A stretch of DNA of 64,000 nt from JBCBGF01 sp039820585 (lineage in GTDB: Bacteria > Pseudomonadota > Alphaproteobacteria > Rhodobacterales > Rhodobacteraceae): assembly GCA_039820585.1 (NCBI GenBank), contig JBCBPV010000005.1:1-64000 (forward strand), written 5' to 3'. Position numbers and translations under genes: made by a program. The notes beneath the pieces are model-generated. The model worked only from the letters and a program-made list of their open reading frames with translations. It was not told where the DNA came from and made no database searches. Of this stretch, positions 7,382-16,091 are shown piece after piece; position 1 is the stretch's first letter, and each line of letters opens with the position of its first letter.

Positions 7382-8458
7382 ATGAGCGAGGGACTGGTTG
7401 AGATCTACACCCGGTTGGCGGGTGAGGGGCGATTGACGTCGGACCCTGCGCAACTAGCGGTTCTGCCCGAGTTGCAGCGGTTGCGGGCTGAGATTGAGGC
7501 GCCGCCTGCGAAGAAGGGGCTGAAAGGGTTTTTCGCCAAGGCGCCAGAGGCCCCCAAGGGTCTGTACATGTGGGGCGGGGTCGGGCGCGGCAAGTCGATG
7601 CTGATGGACCTGTTTTATTCCAGCGTCGATATCGAGGCCAAGAGGCGCGTGCATTTCCACGCCTTCATGCAAGAGATCCAGGCCGGGTTGCACGAGGCGC
7701 GCAAGACCGGGGTGGATGACGCGCTGTTGCCGGTGGCTGAGGCAGTGATCCGCGATGTGCGGCTTCTGTGCTTCGACGAGATGCAGATCACCGACATCAC
7801 AGATGCGATGATCGTGGGGCGGCTGTTTGAGGCGCTGATGGGGGCTGGCGTGGCGATTGTCACGACGTCGAACCGGGTGCCGGATGATCTGTATAAGGAC
7901 GGGCTGAACCGGCAGTTGTTCTTGCCGTTCATCGCGCTCTTGAAAGAGCGGATGGTGGTGTGGGAGCTGACCTCGCCCACTGATTACCGGCAGGACCGGT
8001 TGACCGGGGCGCCGGTGTATTTTGCGCCAGCGGATGCGGCGGCGCGGGATGCGGTGTCGGAGATTTGGGTCGATCTGACCGGGGGCGGGGGTGGTGCGCC
8101 TTTGGTTTTGGCGATCAAGGGGCGCAAGGTGGAGCTGCCCGCGTTTCGCAACGGGATCGGGCGGGCGACGTTTTGGGATTTGTGCGCGCGGCCTTTGGGG
8201 CCGGGGGATTACCTGGCGATTGCCGAGGCGGTGCGGGTGTTGATCCTGGAGGATGTCCCGCTGCTATCGAGCGAGAACTACAACGAGGCGAAGCGGTTCG
8301 TGACGTTGATCGATGCGCTGTACGAGGCGCGGGTGCGGGTGATCATGACGGCGGCGGATGTGCCGGAGCGGTTGTATCTGGAAGGCGCGGGGACGTTTGA
8401 GTTTGAGCGGACGGCCAGCCGGTTGCGCGAAATGCAGGCGGCGGATTGGGGAAGCTAG
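7382..8458 (+). CDS. zapE: AFG1/ZapE family ATPase
   Basis: A 358-residue AFG1-type P-loop ATPase, known in bacteria as ZapE, a cytoplasmic protein tied to the division ring and stress growth. Walker A is GGVGRGKS (65-72), Walker B L-L-C-F-D-E (128-133), followed by M-Q-I-T-D-I-T-D-A-M and the sensor V-T-T-S-N. The frame is open upstream to 7313, but family members begin near M-S-E-G-L-V-E-I-Y, so 7382 is preferred; no strong ribosome-binding site distinguishes the options. The 168 bases before it hold nothing recognisable. Its TAG shares a CTAG with the stop of the convergent folC. Confidence 0.92.
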   Translation: MSEGLVEIYTRLAGEGRLTSDPAQLAVLPELQRLRAEIEAPPAKKGLKGFFAKAPEAPKGLYMWGGVGRGKSMLMDLFYSSVDIEAKRRVHFHAFMQEIQAGLHEARKTGVDDALLPVAEAVIRDVRLLCFDEMQITDITDAMIVGRLFEALMGAGVAIVTTSNRVPDDLYKDGLNRQLFLPFIALLKERMVVWELTSPTDYRQDRLTGAPVYFAPADAAARDAVSEIWVDLTGGGGGAPLVLAIKGRKVELPAFRNGIGRATFWDLCARPLGPGDYLAIAEAVRVLILEDVPLLSSENYNEAKRFVTLIDALYEARVRVIMTAADVPERLYLEGAGTFEFERTASRLREMQAADWGS

Positions 8459-9729
8459 CCATTTCTGCGCAAAACGTATCCGGCGAGGTAGAGCGAACCG
8501 CAGATCAGAATGCGGGCGTGTGGCGTATGGGATGTGATTTCCGCTATTGCCGCTTCTAGCGATGCGGCGGGGGCGGCGGCGAGGCCTGCGTTTTGCGCGG
8601 CGACGGCGGTGTCTTCAGCGCTGAGTGTGGCGGTTTCACCGGGGATCGAGACGGCAGAGACCGACTGCACCTGATCCCCCAGGCCCTTGAAAAACCCGGT
8701 GGCATCTTTGGTGCGCAACAGCCCCGCAATGGCATAGGTTGGGCGCTTGGGAAGGCGGGCCAACGCAGCGCTGGTCGCGCGGCCAGCCGCTGGGTTGTGG
8801 CCGCCGTCGAGCCATAGCTCAGCCGAACCCGCCAGATCGAACAGGGGCCCGTGTTTCAGGCGTTGCATCCGGGCGGGCCAGCGGGCGGTGGTGACGGCGG
8901 CTTCACAAGCGGCGTCATCGAAACGCAGATGGCGCAGGGCGGCGAGCGCTGTGCCGGCGTTGTCGATCTGGTGCGGGCCGATGAGGTTGGGGAGCGGTAG
9001 GTCGAGAAGGCCGCGTTCGTCCTGGTAGACCATGCGCCCGCGTTCCTCAGTCACGTGCCAGTGCTGGCCGTGGACCAGAAGCGGGGCGCCGACGCGGGCG
9101 GCCTGTCGTTCGATGACGTCCAGCGCTTCGTCTTTCTGCCGGCTCACCACGCAGGGAATGCCGCGTTTCAGGATGCCCGCCTTTTCGCCCGCAATCTCGG
9201 GCAGGGTCTCGCCCAGGAACTGCTGGTGATCCATGTCTACGGGCGTGATCGCGCAGATGGCCGGACGCTCGATCACATTGGTGGCGTCGAGGCGACCGCC
9301 CAGCCCGACCTCTAGCAGCGTCCAGTCGGCGGGCGTGCGGGCAAATGCAAGAAGGGCCGCGGCGGTCGTGATCTCGAAATATGTGATTGGGACGCCGCCG
9401 TTCAGACGCTCACACTCGTCAAGCACCTGTGTCAGATGCGCCTCGGAAACCGTCTCGCCCGCGAGGTAGATCCGCTCATGGAACCGCGCGAGGTGGGGCG
9501 AGGTATAGGCGTGGCAGGTCTGGCCCGCGCCTTCGATTCCCGCGCGGATCATGGCGAGGGTCGAGCCTTTGCCATTGGTCCCGGCGATGTGGATCACCGG
9601 GGGCAGGTCACGCTCTGGATGGCCCAACGCCTCTAGCACCCGCCACATGCGGTCGAGCGTCAGGTCGATCTTCTTGGGGTGAAGCGACATCAACCGGTCC
9701 AGGATGACGTCGGATTGCACCGCGCTCAC
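8455..9729 (-). CDS. folC: Bifunctional folylpolyglutamate synthase / dihydrofolate synthase
   Basis: A 424-residue Mur-ligase-type enzyme that joins glutamate to dihydropteroate and then to folate, in the cytoplasm. The ATP loop H-I-A-G-T-N-G-K-G-S-T lies at 47-57, with Y-T-S-P-H-L and E-R-I near 75-86, the E-V-G-L-G-G-R-L-D-A-T-N motif near 141, and a C-terminal ligase domain (W-L-D-G-G-H-N-P). Length is normal. It overlaps accD by four bases, a common order in this group of bacteria, so fatty-acid and folate genes are co-transcribed. Confidence 0.96.
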   Translation of the reverse strand: MSAVQSDVILDRLMSLHPKKIDLTLDRMWRVLEALGHPERDLPPVIHIAGTNGKGSTLAMIRAGIEGAGQTCHAYTSPHLARFHERIYLAGETVSEAHLTQVLDECERLNGGVPITYFEITTAAALLAFARTPADWTLLEVGLGGRLDATNVIERPAICAITPVDMDHQQFLGETLPEIAGEKAGILKRGIPCVVSRQKDEALDVIERQAARVGAPLLVHGQHWHVTEERGRMVYQDERGLLDLPLPNLIGPHQIDNAGTALAALRHLRFDDAACEAAVTTARWPARMQRLKHGPLFDLAGSAELWLDGGHNPAAGRATSAALARLPKRPTYAIAGLLRTKDATGFFKGLGDQVQSVSAVSIPGETATLSAEDTAVAAQNAGLAAAPAASLEAAIAEITSHTPHARILICGSLYLAGYVLRRNG

Positions 9730-10652
9730 CCCGCCTGGCTCTCCGCTGTGGCGGGGGCTTGCGTGGACTCGGCCGGGGCCGGAAGCTCACCCTTCACCGG
9801 GGGCGGCATGTCCATCAGCATGCGGACGATGGACACGAGTTCGTCTTTCATCGCGGCGCGGTGGGTGACGCGGTCGAGCATGCCGTGATCCAGCAGATAT
9901 TCGGCGCGCTGGAAGCCTTCGGGCAGTTTTTCGCGGATGGTTTGTTCGATGACGCGGGGGCCCGCGAAGCAGATCAGCGCGTTGGGTTCGGCGATATGCA
10001 CATCGCCCAGCATCGCATAGGACGCGGTGACACCGCCCGTGGTGGGATGGGTCAACACGACGATGTAGGGCAGGCCCGCTTCCTTGAGCATTTGGACCGC
10101 GACGGTGGTGCGGGGCATCTGCATCAGCGACAGGATGCCTTCCTGCATCCGCGCGCCACCGGCGGCAGAGAACAGGATGAGGGGGCGTTTCATCATCACG
10201 GCACGTTCAGCGGCAGCGATGATGGCGTTGCCCACATACATGCCCATTGATCCGCCCATGAAGCTGAAATCCTGGCCGGCGGCGACGATGGGGGTGCGCC
10301 CGATCTCACCCTCGGCGACCAGCATTGCCTCGGCTTCGCCCGTGGTCCGTTGCGCTGTTTTCATCCGGTCCGGATACCGTTTTTGATCGCGGAACTGCAG
10401 GGGGTCGGCCACGGGTTCGGGCACCGGCACTTCGGTGAAGATGCCGCCATCGAACAGCGCGTGAAAGCGTTCCCGTGGGGTGATCGGCATGTGGTGGTTG
10501 CAGGCGGTGCAGACGTGCAGGTTGTCGGTCAGTTCACGGTGGAACAGCATCGTCCCGCACTCATCGCACTTGGTCCACAGGTTCTCGGGGACTTCGCGGC
10601 GTGAAAACAGCGAGTTGATCCGCGGTCGGACGTAGTTGGAGATCCAGTTCAT
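9726..10652 (-). CDS. accD: Acetyl-CoA carboxylase carboxyltransferase subunit beta
   Basis: A 308-residue beta subunit of acetyl-CoA carboxylase, which with AccA moves the carboxyl from biotin to acetyl-CoA to make malonyl-CoA for fatty acid synthesis. The N-terminal zinc ribbon is complete (Cys29, Cys32, Cys48, Cys51), followed by the crotonase-fold core with A-A-G-G-A-R-M-Q-E-G and T-T-G-G-V-T-A-S-Y-A. The C-terminal tail is proline- and alanine-rich and probably disordered. It is the first gene of the accD-folC operon. Confidence 0.97.
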   Translation of the reverse strand: MNWISNYVRPRINSLFSRREVPENLWTKCDECGTMLFHRELTDNLHVCTACNHHMPITPRERFHALFDGGIFTEVPVPEPVADPLQFRDQKRYPDRMKTAQRTTGEAEAMLVAEGEIGRTPIVAAGQDFSFMGGSMGMYVGNAIIAAAERAVMMKRPLILFSAAGGARMQEGILSLMQMPRTTVAVQMLKEAGLPYIVVLTHPTTGGVTASYAMLGDVHIAEPNALICFAGPRVIEQTIREKLPEGFQRAEYLLDHGMLDRVTHRAAMKDELVSIVRMLMDMPPPVKGELPAPAESTQAPATAESQAG

Positions 10653-10710
10653 TTGCGCGACCCTTCGCCCGGTTCGGGTGTGAGATAAGGCCGGATTTGC
10701 CGAAATGCAA

Positions 10711-11598
10711 TCAACGGGTCAGGACCCGGCGGATGACAAACCAGGCGGTGCCCATCATGGTCAGATCGAACAGGACAAGCGTTGAGAGCGTGTCTGTGTC
10801 GCTGACCGAATAGGGCGTGGTGTAAAGCGCCAGGCCGGTGAGCGACCCTTGGGTCGAGATCACCAGAACGGCCAGCGTGTTGTTGGCGAAGTGAAACCCC
10901 CACGCCGCGCCGATCGAGCCGGTATGCGCGGTCAGATCGGCGGCGATCAGGCCAAACAGGGCGGCGGCGCCCACGACGATCCACACGCTGGAGCCCGCGC
11001 TTTGGGCGTCGTAGTGGACGAGGCCAAAGGCGATCGAGGGGAGAAGCAGCCAGACGAGCGGCGAGGCAAAGCGGGCGGCAAGTTGTTGTTGCAGGTAGCC
11101 GCGGAACAAAAGCTCTTCCGCGCCCGTCTGGATCAACAGGCCGAGGAGCGCGAGGGGCAACAAGCCAAGCCACACCATCGGTGGCAGGCCCGGCACTGCA
11201 TCATAGGAAAACGACCAGATCACCACCGACCCACCCAGGATCGCGCCCACGATGGCCGCGGCGACGACGAAGTCATACAGCACCCGCGCGCCCCGGCCAA
11301 AGAGCGTGCCCGCGCCGCGTTTGTGCATGACCCGCGCGGCGGCCATTGCGCCAAGCGCCATGCCGGTGAACGTGGCCAGCAAGAGAAGCAACGCATCGGG
11401 ATCGTCGGGGTTCAACTGGCGCTGGGCCCAGGCCAGACCGTCGCCCCCATCGCCTGATACCAGCCAGCCGATCAAGAACACCGCGAAGACCACCACGATG
11501 TAGACGATCACTGCCACCACCAAGCCCACCAGAAGCCGCCAGATCTGCGGATACGCGCGGGCGGGGGCCACAAAGGGTTCGTGGTGGGGATAGGCCAT
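10711..11598 (-). CDS. CPBP family intramembrane glutamic endopeptidase
   Basis: A 295-residue protein with about eight membrane segments and the CPBP/Abi signature: E-E-L-L-F-R (about 159-164), F-G-L-V-H (about 190-194) and H-F-A-N-N (about 230-234). These supply the glutamate, histidine and asparagine of the intramembrane active site of the Rce1-type proteases. Bacterial members process or protect against peptides, including bacteriocins, but no substrate is known here. It is divergent from ilvD with about 120 bases between the starts and lies 58 bases from accD. Confidence 0.87.
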   Translation of the reverse strand: MAYPHHEPFVAPARAYPQIWRLLVGLVVAVIVYIVVVFAVFLIGWLVSGDGGDGLAWAQRQLNPDDPDALLLLLATFTGMALGAMAAARVMHKRGAGTLFGRGARVLYDFVVAAAIVGAILGGSVVIWSFSYDAVPGLPPMVWLGLLPLALLGLLIQTGAEELLFRGYLQQQLAARFASPLVWLLLPSIAFGLVHYDAQSAGSSVWIVVGAAALFGLIAADLTAHTGSIGAAWGFHFANNTLAVLVISTQGSLTGLALYTTPYSVSDTDTLSTLVLFDLTMMGTAWFVIRRVLTR

Positions 11599-11720
11599 TG
11601 CTCGGATCCTGCCTGTTTTGGCGCACGCTATCGGGCGGGGCAGCGCTGCGCAATCGCGCTTGTGGTGGTGGGCATGCTCACCTATTCCACGAGGAACCAG
11701 ACTGTTTTGCGGAGGATCCC

Positions 11721-13454
11721 ATGCTTGACGGCACGCACGATAAATCCCGGCTTCCCAGCCGCCATGTCACCGAAGGGCCGTCGCGCGCGCCGCACCGGTC
11801 CTACTACTATGCGATGGGGCTGAGCGAGGAAGAGATTGCGCAGCCGTTCGTGGGTGTGGCCACCTGCTGGAACGAGGCGGCGCCGTGCAACATCGCACTG
11901 AACCGGCAGGCGCAGGCGGTGAAGCTGGGTGTGAAGCACGCCAATGGGACGCCGCGGGAATTTACGACGATCACCGTGACCGACGGGATCGCGATGGGGC
12001 ATGAAGGGATGCGGTCCTCGCTCGCCTCGCGGGAGGCGATTGCCGATACGGTCGAGCTGACGATGCGGGGGCATTGCTATGACGCGATTGTCGGGCTGGC
12101 GGGCTGTGACAAGTCGCTACCGGGGATGATGATGGCGATGGTGCGGTTGAACGTGCCGAGCGTGTTCATCTATGGCGGATCGATCCTGCCGGGTCGTTTG
12201 GACGGCAAGGATGTGACCGTTCAGGATGTGTTTGAGGCTGTGGGTCAGCATCAGGCAGGCAACATGTCAGATGAAGCCTTGCGCACGTTGGAACGCGTGG
12301 CGTGTCCGTCGGCGGGGGCTTGCGGGGGGCAGTTTACGGCGAACACCATGGCGTGCGTGTCCGAGGCGATTGGGCTGGCTTTGCCGAACTCGTCGGGGGC
12401 ACCAGCGCCGTATGAAAGCCGGGACCAGTATGGCGTGGCGTCGGGCGAGGCGGTGATGGTGCTGCTGGAGAAAAACATCCGCGCGCGGGATGTGGTGACG
12501 TTGAAGTCGCTGCAGAACGCGGCACGGGTGGTCGCCTGTACGGGCGGGTCGACCAATGCGGGGCTGCACCTGCCCGCGATTGCGCATGAGGCAGGGATCG
12601 AGTTCAGCCTTGAGGATGTTTGTGAGATCTTCAGGGACACGCCTTACTTCGTCGATCTGAAGCCCGGCGGAACCTATGTCGCCAAGGATATGTATGAAGC
12701 GGGCGGTGTGCCGGTCGTGATGAAAGAGCTGCGCAAAGCGGGGCTGATGCACGAGGATTGCATCACGGCGACCGGGCGCAGCATGGGCGAAGAGCTGGAC
12801 CTGATCGAACGTGAAGCGGATGGGAAGGTGATCTATCCGATTGAGACGCCGATCACGGCGACGGGTGGTGTCGTGGGGCTGAAGGGCAACCTCGCCCCAG
12901 AAGGCGCAATCGTGAAGGTCGCAGGCATGAGCGAGGAAGAGCAGGTCTTTTCCGGCCCGGCCCGCGTGTTCGAGTGCGAGGAAGATGCGTTCGCCGCCGT
13001 GAAGGCGCGCGGGTATGAGGAAGGCGAAGTCATCGTCATCCGCAACGAAGGCCCCGCCGGTGGGCCGGGGATGCGCGAGATGTTGGCGACGACCTCGGCC
13101 CTGAGCGGTCAGGGCATGGGCAAGAAGGTGGCGCTGATCACCGATGGCCGGTTTTCCGGCGCGACGCGGGGGTTCTGCGTGGGCCATGTGGGGCCTGAGG
13201 CCGCCCATGGCGGACCGATTGCATTGATCGAAAACGGGGACGTGATTACGATCAACGCCATCACGGGGGAGATCTCAGTCGCGCTGGACGATGCTGAACT
13301 TGCCCAGAGGAAAGAGCAGTGGGCGGGGCCGCGTGAAACGATCTATGCATCGGGCGCACTTTGGAAATACGCGCAGCTTGTCGGCTCCAGCCGCTTGGGC
13401 GCGGTTACCCATCCCGGCGCCAATGCGGAAAAGCATGTCTACATGGATCTGTAA
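11721..13454 (+). CDS. ilvD: Dihydroxy-acid dehydratase
   Basis: A 577-residue iron-sulfur dehydratase that converts 2,3-dihydroxy-3-methyl acids to 2-keto acids in isoleucine and valine synthesis. Cluster cysteines appear in A-T-C-W-N, G-L-A-G-C-D-K-S-L-P-G-M and C-P-S-A-G-A-C-G-G-Q-F, and the C-terminal barrel has L-I-T-D-G-R-F-S-G. The frame is open 123 bases further upstream, but GGAGG at 11711-11715 fixes the start at 11721. The next gene's start lies inside its last 20 bases. Confidence 0.97.
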   Translation: MLDGTHDKSRLPSRHVTEGPSRAPHRSYYYAMGLSEEEIAQPFVGVATCWNEAAPCNIALNRQAQAVKLGVKHANGTPREFTTITVTDGIAMGHEGMRSSLASREAIADTVELTMRGHCYDAIVGLAGCDKSLPGMMMAMVRLNVPSVFIYGGSILPGRLDGKDVTVQDVFEAVGQHQAGNMSDEALRTLERVACPSAGACGGQFTANTMACVSEAIGLALPNSSGAPAPYESRDQYGVASGEAVMVLLEKNIRARDVVTLKSLQNAARVVACTGGSTNAGLHLPAIAHEAGIEFSLEDVCEIFRDTPYFVDLKPGGTYVAKDMYEAGGVPVVMKELRKAGLMHEDCITATGRSMGEELDLIEREADGKVIYPIETPITATGGVVGLKGNLAPEGAIVKVAGMSEEEQVFSGPARVFECEEDAFAAVKARGYEEGEVIVIRNEGPAGGPGMREMLATTSALSGQGMGKKVALITDGRFSGATRGFCVGHVGPEAAHGGPIALIENGDVITINAITGEISVALDDAELAQRKEQWAGPRETIYASGALWKYAQLVGSSRLGAVTHPGANAEKHVYMDL

Positions 13455-14079
13455 GCCCCTCGCCCTGGCGGCGGTGCTGACGTTGGCAGGGTGCGACGGC
13501 GGCTTTGACATGGCACTGGGTGCGGCAGGTCAGGATATGGCCCGCAGCGCGCCTGAGCGTGTGGCGGTGACCGGCGATGCGGTCGTTGTGTCCGGGCCGC
13601 CGGGATTTTGCGTCGATGGATCGGTGACGCGCGATACCGGGCAGTCGGCGTTTGTGCTGCTTGGCAGCTGCGCCTCGATCTCACGCGATCCCGCGCAGCC
13701 CCGGCCTGCGGTGCCTGGCATCCTCACGGTGTCCATTGGCCCGCCGGCGAGTGCGGCGGTGGCCGAACAGGTGACGTCGCTGGACGCCTATGTGCGCAGT
13801 GATGCGGGCCGCGCGGCGATTAGCCGGCGCGGGGATGCGGAAGATCTGGTCATCTTGGAGACGCTGGCGGTCGATGGTGCGCTGTATATCCATGCGCGCG
13901 ACAAGGGCTCTGCCGGAGGGGCGCAGATCGGTGATGATTACTGGCGTGCGCTGATGGGTGTGGGCGGGCATCTGGTCACCGCCTCGGTCGTCAGTTTTCC
14001 TGATCAACCGATGAGCCGGGATGTTGGGTTCGAGTTGCTGGATTCGCTGGCCGCCCGCCTGCGCGGGGTCAACACCTGA
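13435..14079 (+). CDS. Predicted lipoprotein, unknown function
   Basis: A 214-residue protein with a lipoprotein signal peptide: MSTWICKPLALAAVLTLAGC, lipobox L-A-G-C with Cys20, so it should be anchored in the envelope. The mature part contains two further cysteines around residue 60-80 and a C-terminal segment like small secreted alphaproteobacterial proteins (V-S-F-P-D-Q-P-M at about 190). I do not recognise a named family. GGAA lies six bases before the ATG, which starts inside the 3' end of ilvD; the downstream gene begins with a TGATG overlap, so the three genes after ilvD look like one operon. Confidence 0.8.
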   Translation: MSTWICKPLALAAVLTLAGCDGGFDMALGAAGQDMARSAPERVAVTGDAVVVSGPPGFCVDGSVTRDTGQSAFVLLGSCASISRDPAQPRPAVPGILTVSIGPPASAAVAEQVTSLDAYVRSDAGRAAISRRGDAEDLVILETLAVDGALYIHARDKGSAGGAQIGDDYWRALMGVGGHLVTASVVSFPDQPMSRDVGFELLDSLAARLRGVNT

Positions 14080-14855
14080 TGGCGGCGCTGCGTCTGTGGC
14101 GGGGCCTGACCCGGATCGCGGATCGTGGGTATCTGCGCCGCTGGGAACGGGTGGCGAATGCCGCCGGTGACATCGACGTCGAGACGCTGCAAAGCCATCG
14201 CAGCCGGGCGCGGGCGCTGCGGCGGCGGTTGGACCGGCTGTTGCATGTGGCCGATGGGCGGCTGGCGCTGCCGGTGGTGGGCTCAACGGCGATCCAGCGG
14301 CCGTTGCATTCGGATTGGGCGTACCGACCGCAGCTGTGGAGGGGGCCGGTGTTTCCGTCGGGGCACGTGGCCGTGGAGAGCCAGACGCGATTTGGCGACG
14401 AGGCGACGGTCTATCACGACTGCAAGATATCCGAGCTGACGTTTCGCCAGATCCGCAACACGCGCGAAAGCGATCTGGCGCCCTTTGGGGTGCGGCTGGA
14501 TGTGTTCGGCTTTGATGGCTCGTTCCTGAGCCTGGTGGTCGACCTGCCCGATGATTCGGTGGCGGGGCTGGAAAAGCGCCATCTGGTGCGGCTGACAGCG
14601 GCGCTGGAGACGGAGAAGCCGCTGGAAGTGTTCGCGCGGCTCAACATCAAGCATGGGCCCAACACCGAACAGATCGTGCGCGAGTTGCCGGTGAGTTCGG
14701 GCGATACCTGGGTGGAGTTCGATCTGGCCTATTCAGAATTGAACGAAAAGCGGATTGAGAAGATGTGGCTGGACCTGATCTTTGAGGGGCCCGAGTTGAA
14801 CCAGATCATCCTGCGCGATGTGACGCTGGCCCGCCGGCCGCGGGCCGAGATTTGA
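14079..14855 (+). CDS. DUF6478-like protein
   Basis: A 258-residue protein resembling the DUF6478 family of Rhodobacterales (recognised from memory of the pattern R-A-R-A-L-R-R-R-L-D-R, then W-R-G-P-V-F, F-G-D-E-A-T-V-Y-H-D, L-T-F-R-Q-I-R-N-T-R and L-N-I-K-H-G-P-N-T-E). It has an arginine-rich helical N terminus and a beta-rich rest, with no signal peptide or membrane helix. Function is unknown. It overlaps the lipoprotein gene by one base and is followed by a further small gene ten bases later. Confidence 0.82.
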   Translation: MAALRLWRGLTRIADRGYLRRWERVANAAGDIDVETLQSHRSRARALRRRLDRLLHVADGRLALPVVGSTAIQRPLHSDWAYRPQLWRGPVFPSGHVAVESQTRFGDEATVYHDCKISELTFRQIRNTRESDLAPFGVRLDVFGFDGSFLSLVVDLPDDSVAGLEKRHLVRLTAALETEKPLEVFARLNIKHGPNTEQIVRELPVSSGDTWVEFDLAYSELNEKRIEKMWLDLIFEGPELNQIILRDVTLARRPRAEI

Positions 14856-14865
14856 GGAGGCTGTC

Positions 14866-15246
14866 GTGAGTGCACTGAGCCTGACGAAAACACGCCTGCG
14901 GGCCGGGATCTGGGAAGGGCGGCTGACGGGTGCCCCGCATGAGGCGGGGGCGCCGGGGCTGGCGGCGTATCATTTGGAGCAGGCGTTGGAGGGCATCACG
15001 CTGGAGGCGGTGGATGAGACCCATGATGCCTGGACGGTGAAGGTGCCGCTGCCCAGCACGATCCTGTCAGAGGGCGTGCAGACCGTGCTGGTGCGCGAGG
15101 GCGCCGAGGGCGATACGCTGGCGGTGATCACGCTGGTCGCGGGCACGCCCTTGGAAGAGGATTTGACGGCAGAGATTGCGCTTTTGAGGGCCGAGCTGGA
15201 TATGCTCAAACGCGCCTTCCGCCGTCATTGTGTGGAAACCGCCTAG
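14866..15246 (+). CDS. Hypothetical protein with C-terminal coiled coil
   Basis: A 126-residue protein starting with GTG at 14866, preceded by AGGAGG at ideal distance. The first 95 residues are predicted beta-rich (T-W-T-V-K-V-P-L-P and V-Q-T-V-L-V-R-E patterns) and the last 25 form a short heptad helix (A-E-I-A-L-L-R-A-E-L-D-M-L-K). No family is recognised. It is the last gene of the ilvD-lipoprotein-DUF6478 run, and its TAG shares CTAG with the convergent GST gene. Confidence 0.78.
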   Translation: MSALSLTKTRLRAGIWEGRLTGAPHEAGAPGLAAYHLEQALEGITLEAVDETHDAWTVKVPLPSTILSEGVQTVLVREGAEGDTLAVITLVAGTPLEEDLTAEIALLRAELDMLKRAFRRHCVETA

Positions 15247-15944
15247 CCTTCGCGGGGCGGCGTGTTGCGTCCGACTTCAACCGCCGGGCGTGCGAGGAAG
15301 CGGTCGAGATAGGCGACGAGGTTGGGGTTGTCGAACCAGCCAACGGTGTCGCGGACGCCGTAGAACTCTAGCCCGTTTAGCCATGGCGCAATTGCGATAT
15401 CGGCGATGGAGTATTCGCCGGTGATCCAGTCCTTGCCGTCCAGCTCTTTTTCCAGCACGGCGAGCAACCGGCGCGCCTCGCCCAGATAACGTTCGCGCGG
15501 GATCGGGTCTTCCACGGCGGTGCCGGCGAATTTGCAGAAGAAGCCCACCTGCCCGAACATCGGGCCAACGCCGCCCATCTGGAACATCAGCCACTGGATC
15601 GTCTTGTACTTCTGCGCAGGCGTGCTGCCCATGAGCTTGCCGGTCTTTTCGGCCAGGTAGATCAGGATCGCCCCGGATTCGAACAGCGCCAGGGGTTTGC
15701 CTTCGGGGCCATCGGGGTCGATGATCGCGGGGATCTTGTTGTTGGGGTTCAGCGACAGAAACTCGGGGCTTTTGACATCGGCGTCCGACAGAGTGACGCG
15801 GTGCGCCTCATACGCTAGCCCCATCTCTTCCAGTGCGATTGACGCTTTGACGCCGTTGGGCGTTGGGAAAGAGTACAGTTGAATAATGTCTGGGTTCTTG
15901 GCGGGCCACCGGGCGGTGATCGGAAAGGCGCTGAGGTCGGTCAT
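15243..15944 (-). CDS. Glutathione S-transferase family protein, YghU/Ure2p-like
   Basis: A 233-residue GST of the Nu/Ure2p-like group (YghU, YfcG relatives). The thioredoxin-like domain begins near residue 20 with I-Q-L-Y-S-F-P-T-P-N-G-V-K and contains the N-P-N-N-K-I-P-A-I loop and E-S-G-A-I-L-I-Y-L motif that bind glutathione; the helical C-terminal domain holds S-I-A-D-I-A-I-A-P-W. Such enzymes often show disulfide-bond reductase activity. An AAGGA site lies before the ATG at 15944. A much longer open frame upstream runs through mscL and is spurious. Confidence 0.92.
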   Translation of the reverse strand: MTDLSAFPITARWPAKNPDIIQLYSFPTPNGVKASIALEEMGLAYEAHRVTLSDADVKSPEFLSLNPNNKIPAIIDPDGPEGKPLALFESGAILIYLAEKTGKLMGSTPAQKYKTIQWLMFQMGGVGPMFGQVGFFCKFAGTAVEDPIPRERYLGEARRLLAVLEKELDGKDWITGEYSIADIAIAPWLNGLEFYGVRDTVGWFDNPNLVAYLDRFLARPAVEVGRNTPPREG

Positions 15945-15995
15945 GGATGTGTCCTTTATGTTTACGGATGATCCTAAGCGATTTGTCCCCTCGAA

Positions 15996-16011
15996 ACAGA
16001 TGCACATCTGT
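15996..16011. promoter_or_regulatory. 16-bp palindrome between divergent GST and mscL
   Basis: ACAGATG-CA-CATCTGT is a palindrome with perfect 7-base arms, sitting 51 bases from the GST start and 80 bases from the mscL start. Its position in a 147-base divergent region makes it a candidate operator. No regulator is identified. Confidence 0.45.
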
Positions 16012-16091
16012 GAGAGATCACCCATGTGCATGTGCGCGCATCGGTAATTGGTGCGGAGCATTTTGTGTGCTGACATCTGAGGGAATCGACT

